Below, in pieces: positions 8,295-15,984 of a DNA stretch of 64,000 nt. Position 1 is the stretch's first letter, and the number at the start of each line of letters is the position of its first letter. Source of the DNA: Pararhodonellum marinum. Lineage in GTDB: Bacteria > Bacteroidota > Bacteroidia > Cytophagales > Cyclobacteriaceae. A program made the position numbers and the translations under genes. The notes below the pieces were generated by a model, which saw only the letters and a program-made list of their open reading frames with translations, had not been told where the DNA came from and did no database searches. The DNA is taken from contig NZ_JACEFJ010000003.1 of NCBI RefSeq assembly GCF_015354735.1, positions 62,001 to 126,000 of the forward strand, read 5' to 3'.

Positions 8295-9253
8295 TCAAAA
8301 TGGAACTTTGGGGATCCCATAAAGAAGAAAGCGAAAATAAAAGGAAAGCCATCATCATCACAGCGATTGTGAATGTGTTGATCTTGCTGGCCATTTATTT
8401 TATCGTGGTTTGGAGACAACCCATTCCGCCCATTCCGCAATTTGGGCTGGAATTGAATTTAGGGTTTACAGAGGTGGGTTCAGGCAACAATCAGACCCGT
8501 ACCCCGCCTTCCGAAAGCCAAAATGTAGCCCAGGAAATACCTGCACCCGGCCAAGTGGCTCCTACACCCACTGAACCAGCGCTGCCCAAGCCCCAGCCCG
8601 AAACCCAGACTGCCAAGCCGACCCCAGCACCTGCTACGCCTACTTACGAACCTCAGTCAAAAGCCCCTAGCCCACTTAAGGCTACAGAAAAGACGACTGA
8701 GACTTCCAAAGAGACCCCAGTAAAACAAGAAAGCAGTGTTCCTGTGACCAAACCTGCTGAAAAGGATGATCCGAAGACTACTGAAAAAGCCGAGGAAAAA
8801 CCACAAATTGATCAAAGGGCCATTTTTGGGGCGGGAGGCACTACTGGAACGGGTCAACAAACTTCTTCTGGAAGCAGCCAAGGTACCTCCAATCAAAAAG
8901 GAGACGAGGGTAACCCCCAAGGTACTGTAGATGGTAGATCTATCATGCAGACAGGCCAGGGAAATGCAGGGGACGGCGCGGGATATAATCTTGATTTGGC
9001 AGGTTGGGATTTTGCTTCCAAGCCAAATATCCAAGATAATGTCTCTACCAGAAACGGGCGCATCATTTTTAGAATCACAGTGGATGACAACGGGAAAATT
9101 ATGCAAGCCATCCCTTTGGAATACAATGTGAGTAACGAAGTCTTGGCTTACTACAGAACAGTGGTTAATCAACTCACCTTCAAAAGACAGGGAGGCAATC
9201 CAAGTGCGGATTATTCTACTGGAAAAATTACTTTTATCATCAAAGTGGATTGA
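8291..9253 (+). CDS. TonB/TolA-like energy-transducing protein
   Basis: 320 aa. A short cytoplasmic head is followed by one membrane span (about 21-41) and a long Pro/Thr/Lys/Glu-rich stalk (about 70-175). Then comes a Gly/Ser/Gln-rich stretch (about 177-230) and a small C-terminal domain with the TonB-type strand pattern GRIIFRITVDDNGKI. The C-terminal domain lacks the YP-containing entry motif of ordinary TonB, so partner specificity may differ. Its overlap with exbD shows that it is the transducer of this motor. It could be TonB-like (serving the barrel gene upstream) or TolA-like (serving envelope constriction with the SPOR protein). folC starts 3 nt downstream. Confidence 0.8.
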   Translation: MIKMELWGSHKEESENKRKAIIITAIVNVLILLAIYFIVVWRQPIPPIPQFGLELNLGFTEVGSGNNQTRTPPSESQNVAQEIPAPGQVAPTPTEPALPKPQPETQTAKPTPAPATPTYEPQSKAPSPLKATEKTTETSKETPVKQESSVPVTKPAEKDDPKTTEKAEEKPQIDQRAIFGAGGTTGTGQQTSSGSSQGTSNQKGDEGNPQGTVDGRSIMQTGQGNAGDGAGYNLDLAGWDFASKPNIQDNVSTRNGRIIFRITVDDNGKIMQAIPLEYNVSNEVLAYYRTVVNQLTFKRQGGNPSADYSTGKITFIIKVD

Positions 9254-9256
9254 TGC

Positions 9257-10549
9257 ATGGATTTTAAGGAAACGTTGGACTATCTGTTCAATGCACTGCC
9301 TATGTTCCAAAGAATCGGCGCTGCTGCGTTCAAAAAAGATCTTTCCAACACACTTGCTCTTTGTGAATACTTGGGAAATCCTCAGCATCAGTTTAAGAGT
9401 GTCCACGTAGCCGGAACCAATGGAAAAGGAAGCACATCCCATGCCATTGCTTCTATTTTGCAGGAATCGGGGTATAAGGTTGGTTTATACACCTCACCTC
9501 ATCTGAAATCCTTTACAGAACGAATCAAAATCAACGGTAAAGAGATTTCCGAGGAAGCCGTGGTGGATTTTGTAGCCAAGCACCAGGATTTTATGGAATC
9601 CATTAAACCCAGCTTTTTTGAAATGACGGTGGTTTTGGCTTTTGATTATTTTGCCAACCAAAAGGTAGATGTGGCCATCATAGAAGTGGGTATGGGAGGA
9701 AGGCTGGACAGCACCAATGTCATTCAACCATTGCTTGGCCTAATTACCAATATCGGTATGGATCATACGCAGTTTTTGGGTGATACCTTGGAAAAGATCG
9801 CTGGTGAAAAGGCCGGAATTATCAAAAAAGACATTCCAGTAATTGTCAGCCAAACCCAATCAGAAACCACGGAGGTATTCAAGACAGTCGCGGAAAACAA
9901 TGGTTCCCCAATTTTTTTTGCAGAGGAGTCTTTTCAGGTGGTTGATGTATTTGAGGAGTATCTTCCGAAACTACAGACTTTTAAAGTCAAGAAGAATGGC
10001 CGAATTGAGTCTTATCAAATGGACTTGTTGGGAAGGTACCAAAAGGGAAATCTCCCTGGGATTTTGATGGCGGCTGAATTGTTAAATGGCTTGGGTTTTC
10101 AAATTTCTGATGAGAAGCTAAAAAAAGGGTTAAAGAAAGTCATTCCAAATACGGGGCTTAAGGGAAGGTGGCAGCAATTGGATACTGAACCTTTGATGAT
10201 CTGCGATACAGGCCACAATGTGGATGGGATTATAATTATTCTTGATCAATTAAATCAAATACCTCACAAACAATTATTTATGGTATTAGGAGTGGTTGAA
10301 GATAAAGACCTCCATGCTTTTCTGAACCTATTGCCCAGACAGGCTTACTATATCTTTTGCCAAGCCAAAATACCCAGAGCCCTTCCGGCTTCTGTTCTGT
10401 TTCAATCAGCTCAAAATTATGGACTGGAAGGGGAAACGATAGAAGATGTAAACGAGGCCATAGACAAGGCTAAGGAGTTGGCAGGAAAAGAGGATTTAAT
10501 TTTTATAGGAGGCAGTACTTTTGTAGTGGCCGAAATCAACAATTTATAA
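9257..10549 (+). CDS. folC: Bifunctional folylpolyglutamate synthase / dihydrofolate synthase
   Basis: 430 aa, normal for FolC. The ATP-binding loop VAGTNGKGSTSHA lies near residues 52-64, preceded by the family N-terminus (LDYLFNALPMFQRIG). Further motifs are SPHLKSFTERI, VDVAIIEVGMGGRLDSTN and ITNIGMDHTQFLG, all typical of the Mur-ligase-like superfamily. The C-terminal domain includes MICDTGHNVDG. It adds glutamate to folates in the cytosol, for one-carbon metabolism. It starts 3 nt after the TonB-like gene and ends 1 nt before trmB, so it is in the same transcript. Confidence 0.95.
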   Translation: MDFKETLDYLFNALPMFQRIGAAAFKKDLSNTLALCEYLGNPQHQFKSVHVAGTNGKGSTSHAIASILQESGYKVGLYTSPHLKSFTERIKINGKEISEEAVVDFVAKHQDFMESIKPSFFEMTVVLAFDYFANQKVDVAIIEVGMGGRLDSTNVIQPLLGLITNIGMDHTQFLGDTLEKIAGEKAGIIKKDIPVIVSQTQSETTEVFKTVAENNGSPIFFAEESFQVVDVFEEYLPKLQTFKVKKNGRIESYQMDLLGRYQKGNLPGILMAAELLNGLGFQISDEKLKKGLKKVIPNTGLKGRWQQLDTEPLMICDTGHNVDGIIIILDQLNQIPHKQLFMVLGVVEDKDLHAFLNLLPRQAYYIFCQAKIPRALPASVLFQSAQNYGLEGETIEDVNEAIDKAKELAGKEDLIFIGGSTFVVAEINNL

Positions 10550-10550
10550 G

Positions 10551-11210
10551 ATGGGAAGAAGAAAACTTCAAAGATTCCAGGAAAACGAACAAAACAGAAA
10601 TGTCATTCAATCAGGGAAGGAATTGTTTGAACAAATAAAAGGTCAATGGAATAAAGTACAATTCGAGCAGGATAATGATTTGGTGGTGGAACTGGCCTGT
10701 GGCAGGGGCGAGTTCACCGTCGGACTTGCTCGTGAATATCCTGAACAGAATTTTATTGGAGTTGATATCAAGGGTTCTAGAATCTGGAAAGGGAGCACCA
10801 TTGCCCTATCTGAGGGGTTGAAAAATGTGGCCTTTCTCCGTACCCAAATTGAGCTTTTGGACAGGTTTTTTGAAGTAGGGGAGATCGATGAGCTATGGAT
10901 TACTTTTCCGGATCCTTTTCCACGGGATGGTGATGAAAAACGCAGGTTGACTTCTCCACGGTTTCTGGATCTGTATCAACCGCTTATGAAGGCTGGTGGC
11001 ATCATCCATTTCAAGACGGACAATTCGGGGCTGTATGCATACACATTGGAATTGTTAAATGAAAGACCTAATTGTGAACTGCTTGCATACACGGATGATT
11101 TCTACGCATCCACTTGGCGTGAAGATCACCATGGCATTCAGACCCGCTATGAAAAGATGTTCAGTGAAAAAGGCGAGAAAATCAAGTATTTGAAGTTCAG
11201 GTTTTGTTGA
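10551..11210 (+). CDS. trmB: tRNA (guanine-N7-)-methyltransferase
   Basis: 219 aa. The SAM-binding motif VVELACGRGEFTVGLA (about 45-60) and the TrmB signature TFPDPFPRDGDEKRR (about 122-136) are present, with NFIGVDIKGSRIWKG between them. It makes m7G46 in the variable loop of tRNAs. It is the last gene of the holA-to-trmB run and is followed directly by the tandem repeat array, which may serve as the 3' boundary. Confidence 0.95.
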   Translation: MGRRKLQRFQENEQNRNVIQSGKELFEQIKGQWNKVQFEQDNDLVVELACGRGEFTVGLAREYPEQNFIGVDIKGSRIWKGSTIALSEGLKNVAFLRTQIELLDRFFEVGEIDELWITFPDPFPRDGDEKRRLTSPRFLDLYQPLMKAGGIIHFKTDNSGLYAYTLELLNERPNCELLAYTDDFYASTWREDHHGIQTRYEKMFSEKGEKIKYLKFRFC

Positions 11211-11223
11211 AATGAAAATTTTC

Positions 11224-11834
11224 TTCTCACAGATAGCACAGATAGCCACAGAAAATTTATAAATTCTGAGAAAATCCGTGGAATCTGAGCCAATCTTTTT
11301 TCTGAGCCACAATCTCGGTTCTGAATTTTTTTCTAACAGATAGCACAGATAGCCACAGAAAATTTAAAAATCTGTGAAAATCCGTGGAATCTAAGCCTAT
11401 CTTTTTTCTGAGCCACAATCTCGGTTCTGAATTTTTTTCTAACAGATAGCACAGATAGCCACAGAAAGTTTATAAAATCTGTGAAAATCCGTGGAATCTG
11501 TGAGCCATTCTTTTTTCTAAGTCAAAAACTCAACTTTGATTTTTTTTCTCACAGATGGCACAGATAGCCACAGAAAACATATAAAATCTGTGAAAATCCG
11601 TGGAATCTGTGAGCCATTCTTTTTTTTAAAGTCACAATCTCGGCTCTGATTTATTTTCTCACAGATGGCACAGGTAGCCACAGAAAGTTTATACAATCTG
11701 TGAAAATCCGTGGAATCTGTGAGCCATTCTTTTTTTCAAAGTCACAATCCCGGTTCTGAAATTTTTTCTCACAGATGGCACAGATAGCCACAAAAAGTTT
11801 ATAAAATCTGTGAAAACCTGAGGAGTCTGTGAGC
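11224..11834. repeat. Tandem array of five ~107-bp units plus a partial sixth, each with a large dyad
   Basis: Units begin at about 11224, 11331, 11437, 11546, 11656 and 11766, giving periods of 107, 106, 109, 110 and 110 bp. The last unit is cut to about 68 bp. Each unit has a core starting CTCACAGAT (or CTAACAGAT), then GCACAGAT and GCCACAGA. An AT-rich centre (TTTATAAAA) follows, then TCTGTGAAA, ATCCGTGGA and ATCTGTGAG. The left and right 9-mers are complementary, so each core is an imperfect inverted repeat of about 66 bp. Cores are separated by a T-rich spacer and an ACAATCTCGGTTCTGA segment. The array fills the gap between the convergent trmB and hydroxyacyl-CoA dehydrogenase genes. No coding frame is evident. 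The function is unknown; RNA hairpins or transcription ends on both sides are possible. Confidence 0.9.
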
Positions 11835-11848
11835 TTAAATTTTAAGGA

Positions 11849-12730
11849 TCACTTCAAAAACCCCGGCTCTTTGTAGGCAGGATTAGGATATCTGTAAAAA
11901 CCCTCTCCGGTTTTTTCGCCCAGTTTACCCTGATCCATATAGCTTCTAAGAAAGTTGGCAAATCGCTGGGATGCGGGGTCCTTCATAGATTTGGTCACGT
12001 GCCAGGCGGTATCCAAACCTATGTTGTCTATGATCCCGAAGGGCCCCATGGGCATATGGAAATTAACCATCCATGATTTGTCTATATCTTCGATGCTGCC
12101 TATTTCCTTGGTTACCAGTTTCCCTGCTGCTCCCAACAGGGCCATAAGCATGGTATTGAAGAGGTAACCGGGATTTTCTTTTTTGATGATGACAGGCACC
12201 TGATTCAGCTTTCTTCCAAAGTCTTCCAAAAGAGGAATCAAGGCCGGGTCCGTTCCTTCATGGGGCATGATGTCTACGATTTTGGCATAAAACACATCAT
12301 GGAAATGCAAAGCACAGAATTTATCTGGTCTGCCGGTATCGGCTGCAAATAGGGATGGCAAAAGAAAGGAGGTGTTCGTCGTAAAAATGGTTTTTGCAGG
12401 AGAGGCCTTACCCAGTGCTGCCCAGACTTTTGCTTTGATACCGATGTCCTCGGTCACACTTTCACTGATGAGGTCTACATCGTCGACTGCCTTATCCAAT
12501 GAAAGCGTAAAGGCAATGCGTTCCAGGGCGGCCTTAGCTTGCGCCTCATGGATTACTCCTGCCTTATTTAGCACATGTAAAATCTTCTCTATAACCTTTT
12601 GGGCTTGATCCAAGGCCTCTTGGTTTAGGTCATAAACCACTACCTTGTATCCGGAAAGGGCAGCTTGTAAACCAATTCTACTGCCGAGGGTTCCGGCTCC
12701 TACAATACCCACTTTTTTGATTTCCATCAT
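11849..12730 (-). CDS. 3-hydroxyacyl-CoA dehydrogenase family protein
   Basis: 293 aa from the ATG at 12730, which overlaps the stop of the upstream kinase gene as ATGA. The in-frame ATG further upstream lies inside that gene and is rejected. Rossmann motif VGIVGAGTLGSRIG occurs at about residues 6-19, with TIFTTNTSFLLPS and ALHFHDVFYAKIVDIMPH as in the NAD-binding domain, then the helical C-terminal domain (ENPGYLFNTMLMALLGAAGK). It oxidises 3-hydroxyacyl-CoA to 3-ketoacyl-CoA with NAD+, in the cytosol. It is the last gene of a four-gene leftward acyl-CoA operon and ends at the repeat array. Confidence 0.88.
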   Translation of the reverse strand: MMEIKKVGIVGAGTLGSRIGLQAALSGYKVVVYDLNQEALDQAQKVIEKILHVLNKAGVIHEAQAKAALERIAFTLSLDKAVDDVDLISESVTEDIGIKAKVWAALGKASPAKTIFTTNTSFLLPSLFAADTGRPDKFCALHFHDVFYAKIVDIMPHEGTDPALIPLLEDFGRKLNQVPVIIKKENPGYLFNTMLMALLGAAGKLVTKEIGSIEDIDKSWMVNFHMPMGPFGIIDNIGLDTAWHVTKSMKDPASQRFANFLRSYMDQGKLGEKTGEGFYRYPNPAYKEPGFLK

Positions 12731-13785
12731 ATTTTTCCTGTTTGGATGGCTCTGTTGGCATTTGAGCCACAAGCCTTCACCACCGCTATCAATGCCCCAA
12801 AACGGGGATCTTGAGTAAATCCTTGCTTGTATCGGTAATAAATCTGTTGGCAGATTACCCCCACTTTAAAAGCCCCAAAGGCATAATAAAAGGGCATATC
12901 CTCCATTTTCAATCCGCTTTTTTCACCATAATAATCAATGACCTCCTGTCTGGTCAAATTTCCCTTTTCCCAAGTAAGGTTAAATGCTTTCATGGTAGGA
13001 TCATCTTCAGCTTCCACCCAATAGGTCAAACTAGTTCCCAAATCCATCAATGGATCTCCAACCGTAGCCATTTCCCAGTCCAGCACAGCGCTCACTTTGG
13101 TAAAGTCTGATGGATCCAAGACGAGGTTGTCATACTTGAAGTCATTGTGGATAAAAGTTGTTTTTTGCGTTGGGGGTATATGTTGAAGCAGGAATGACTT
13201 GGCAGCCTCCATTTCAGGAATGGTATCCGTAGCGGCATGGTCATACCGCTGTGCCCATCCTTTTACCTGCCTTTCCACATATCCTTCAGGCTTTCCCAAT
13301 TGCATCAGCCCTGATTTCACCAATTCCAATTGATGCAATTCCAATAGTGTATCCAAGCTGGCCAACGAGATCTTTCTAAAGTTTGAAGGAGTCAGAACTT
13401 GGTCCACGGGCACTTGATTTCTCAAAATAATACCCTGTATTCTTTCCATCAAAAAAAAAGGCGCACCGATCACATTTTCATCTTCACAGAGCAATGTGGC
13501 CTTGGGTATTTTGGCAAATCCTGAATTCTCCAGTGCTTTCAGTATGCGGTATTCTCTGGACATGTCATGGGCTGATTTGATTTTTGCACCAAATGGAGGC
13601 CGTCTTAAAACATAGTCCTTTTCCTTACCTTCAAGGAGATAGGTTAGGTTAGAAAAACCACTGGGAAATTGACTGAACCGGGGCTCCTCATGCTGAAAAA
13701 TTCCTTTTGACCGCAAATAAGATAGGAGATTTCCAACAGGGAGTTCTTCTCCCTTACGCATGGATTTTGCTTGATCGATCTTCAT
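12727..13785 (-). CDS. APH-family phosphotransferase (ACAD10/11 kinase-like, LvaA-like)
   Basis: 352 aa. It has an aminoglycoside-phosphotransferase/choline-kinase fold: a glycine-rich N-lobe with FSNLTYLL and YVLRRPP, a catalytic loop HNDFKYDN (His213, Asp215, Asn220), and the metal-binding VLDWEMATVGDP (Asp236). The last motif with PLMDLG is typical of the ACAD10/11 N-terminal domain and of LvaA. Known relatives phosphorylate 4-hydroxyacyl-CoAs before elimination. It abuts the acyl-CoA dehydrogenase gene with no gap and overlaps the hydroxyacyl-CoA dehydrogenase gene, which supports a CoA-thioester substrate rather than antibiotic resistance. The exact substrate is inferred. Confidence 0.85.
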   Translation of the reverse strand: MKIDQAKSMRKGEELPVGNLLSYLRSKGIFQHEEPRFSQFPSGFSNLTYLLEGKEKDYVLRRPPFGAKIKSAHDMSREYRILKALENSGFAKIPKATLLCEDENVIGAPFFLMERIQGIILRNQVPVDQVLTPSNFRKISLASLDTLLELHQLELVKSGLMQLGKPEGYVERQVKGWAQRYDHAATDTIPEMEAAKSFLLQHIPPTQKTTFIHNDFKYDNLVLDPSDFTKVSAVLDWEMATVGDPLMDLGTSLTYWVEAEDDPTMKAFNLTWEKGNLTRQEVIDYYGEKSGLKMEDMPFYYAFGAFKVGVICQQIYYRYKQGFTQDPRFGALIAVVKACGSNANRAIQTGKI

Positions 13786-14997
13786 TTATATCCCTGAAGT
13801 ATAATGTTTTAAAATCTTTCTTGCCAAAACCGCTTTATGTACCTCATCAGGTCCATCATAGATTCTAGCTCCACGTTCGTGCCTGTACCAAAAAGAGAGT
13901 AGGGTGTCATCAGTGATGCCTAGAGCACCGTGTATCTGAATGGCTCTGTCTATTACTTTCATCAGGGTTTCTGCCACAAAGAATTTAATCATGGATATTT
14001 CTTCCCTGATGGCCTTCGCCCCTTTGTGTTGCATAGCATACGCCGTATGCAGCACCATCAATCGGGATGCCTGAATGGAGGCTTTACTTTCAGCAATCCA
14101 GTTTTGTATGGTTTGTTGATCTGCCAACACTTTTCCATGGCCCAGCTTTCTATCTACTGCGCGCTGACACATCATGTCCAATGCCCGCTCACAGATGCCA
14201 ATCCAGCGCATGCAATGGTGGATTCTACCTGGACCCAGTCTTTCCTGAGCCAATGCAAAACCCTGCCCTTCTTCTCCAATAAGGTTACTGACCGGGACTT
14301 GACAGTCTCTAAACATGACCTCTCCATGGGACAGGTAGTCTCCGCCTGTTTCTCCCATGATGGGAATGTTGCGAATTAACTCGTAACCCGGGCTGTTCAG
14401 GGGGACCAGAATCATACTGGCCCTCAGATAGGGATTTTCATGATGGGGGTCAGTGAGAGCCATTACAATAGTAAAATGGGCGCCATCCGCTCCTGTGGTG
14501 AACCATTTGTGTCCATTGATGACATATTGACCATTGTCCTTGATGGCATGGGTGGAGAGGTTTACGGGGTTGCTGCCTGCATGTTCCGGTTCCGTCATGG
14601 CAAAGCAACTTCTGATATCCCCTTTTTGAAGTGGTACCAAATAAGCTTTCTTAAGTGGATCAGATGCGAAAGCATGCATCAATTCCATATTGCCAATATC
14701 CGGGGCCTGGCAATTGAAGATGTAATGACCGATAGGGGATCTGCCCAATAATTCGGATACTTGAGCAAACTCTACTAAATCAAGCCCTAGACCACCTTCA
14801 TTTTTAGACAAATGTGGAACAAACAAACCTTCCTTCTTGGCAATTTCCCTTAATGATTTCAGCTGAGGCAGATGAGCCTTGAAGTTGCCATAAATCACCT
14901 CTTTTTCGATTGGATAGAGATGTGTTTTTAAAAACTGGTCATACTTTGGCAGCAGTGCCGCCACTTTTTCACTGTAAAATAAGTTATTTGGGTTCAT
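13786..14997 (-). CDS. Acyl-CoA dehydrogenase family protein (ACAD11/LvaC type)
   Basis: 403 aa. It has the three-domain acyl-CoA dehydrogenase layout: an N-terminal helical domain, then a central beta-domain with the FAD/substrate motif FAMTEPEHAGSNP and HKWFTTGADGAHF. The C-terminal helical domain has HGALGITDDTLLSFWYRHER and RIYDGPDEVHKAVLARKIL. The DGPDEVHK ending is typical of the ACAD10/11 branch. Known members use FAD to make 2-enoyl-CoA; the LvaC/ACAD11 group instead eliminates phosphate from 4-phosphoacyl-CoA. It lies 9 nt after the SDR gene and directly abuts the kinase gene, so it is operonic. Confidence 0.9.
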   Translation of the reverse strand: MNPNNLFYSEKVAALLPKYDQFLKTHLYPIEKEVIYGNFKAHLPQLKSLREIAKKEGLFVPHLSKNEGGLGLDLVEFAQVSELLGRSPIGHYIFNCQAPDIGNMELMHAFASDPLKKAYLVPLQKGDIRSCFAMTEPEHAGSNPVNLSTHAIKDNGQYVINGHKWFTTGADGAHFTIVMALTDPHHENPYLRASMILVPLNSPGYELIRNIPIMGETGGDYLSHGEVMFRDCQVPVSNLIGEEGQGFALAQERLGPGRIHHCMRWIGICERALDMMCQRAVDRKLGHGKVLADQQTIQNWIAESKASIQASRLMVLHTAYAMQHKGAKAIREEISMIKFFVAETLMKVIDRAIQIHGALGITDDTLLSFWYRHERGARIYDGPDEVHKAVLARKILKHYTSGI

Positions 14998-15006
14998 CTT
15001 CAGAGA

Positions 15007-15774
15007 TTAAATGGTAAATCCGCCATCTGCGGTTAGGACCGCGCCGGTGGTGTAACTGGAGGCATTGGAGGCCAAAAACAAGGCCATAGCCCCAATTTCA
15101 TCTGCATCGCCCACACGTTTTAAGGAAAGACTTTTCATCATGCGTTCCATGACTTTATCGTTTGACCAAAGTGTCTCAGAGAACTTGGTTTTTATCAGCC
15201 CTGGACAGATGGCATTGACGCGGATGTCATATTCTCCCCATTCCTTTGCCATGCTTTTGGTAAGGGCATTGAGTGCTGATTTGCTGACACTGTAGATCCC
15301 TAGCCAATGCTCAGGCGTAAGCCCACCGATAGAGCTGATGTTGATGATGGATGCATTGGAAGAAGCCCTTAGGTAGGGCAAACATAGCTTTGAAAGCTCA
15401 AAAGGGGCTTTAAGGTTTACACTGAGTATTTTGTCAAAAACTTCCAGGCTGGTTTCGTGGATGGGACCAAATACCGGGTTCACAGCAGCATTGTTGACCA
15501 GAATGTCAATCTGCCCGTAAACGTCTATGGTCTTTTTTACCAGATTAGGCAGTTCATCAAATTTGCCCACATGACAGGCAATAGGAGTGACAAAATAGCC
15601 TTTTTTATTGAGTTCCTCGGCTTCTTTTTCTAGGGTTTCCTGACTTCTGCTGCTGATGACCACTTTGGCCCCTGCGGAAGCAAAAAAGGTGGCGATGCTG
15701 AGTCCAATCCCTTTACTTGCACCGGTCACTATTGCAACTTTGCCTTGAAGGGAGAATGTGGAAGATAAGTCCAT
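15007..15774 (-). CDS. SDR family oxidoreductase (acyl-CoA operon head)
   Basis: 255 aa from the ATG at 15774. An open frame reaches 15936, but the extra 54 residues are unlike the family, so I trim it. It has the classical short-chain dehydrogenase motifs: TGASKGIG cofactor loop (about residues 17-24), VNNAAVN, a catalytic Ser in NISSIGG, YSVSK, and a C-terminal TGAVLTADGG. It is NAD(P)-dependent and cytosolic. It is the first gene of the leftward acyl-CoA operon. In the Lva levulinate pathway an SDR (LvaD) reduces the 4-keto acyl-CoA, which would fit here. A 3-ketoacyl-ACP reductase-like role is the alternative. Confidence 0.88.
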   Translation of the reverse strand: MDLSSTFSLQGKVAIVTGASKGIGLSIATFFASAGAKVVISSRSQETLEKEAEELNKKGYFVTPIACHVGKFDELPNLVKKTIDVYGQIDILVNNAAVNPVFGPIHETSLEVFDKILSVNLKAPFELSKLCLPYLRASSNASIINISSIGGLTPEHWLGIYSVSKSALNALTKSMAKEWGEYDIRVNAICPGLIKTKFSETLWSNDKVMERMMKSLSLKRVGDADEIGAMALFLASNASSYTTGAVLTADGGFTI

Positions 15775-15984
15775 AATAGTTGGTTTTTGTTTGGTTTTCG
15801 TTTGGTGATGAAGATAAGAAAATCTTAGGATAGGACAATGAATAATAGCAGAAAGCCAACATATGTCATGGTTTTTCAAAGTTGACAAGGCTATGGCCCT
15901 TCCACTTATTTTGATTAATTTCAGATTCGGATTCATTTTTGTAAATGGGTCTCAACCACTGAACCCAAATTAATTAAGAAAAAT

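Noticed and set aside
8657-9442. 261-codon open frame antisense to the TonB-like and folC genes
   Set aside because: It is a by-product of the Pro/Thr-rich stalk codons. The translation is not protein-like, and two well-supported genes occupy the other strand.
11224-11834. Tandem array considered as a CRISPR array
   Set aside because: Units are about 107 bp with the spacer part also conserved. There are no unique spacers and no cas genes.
13786-14997. A frameshift or fusion of kinase and acyl-CoA dehydrogenase as in ACAD10/11
   Set aside because: The two genes are separate and complete, abutting with a stop and a start codon.
15775-15936. 54-residue N-terminal extension of the SDR gene
   Set aside because: The extra residues are unlike the family, and the ATG at 15774 places the TGASKGIG loop at the normal position.
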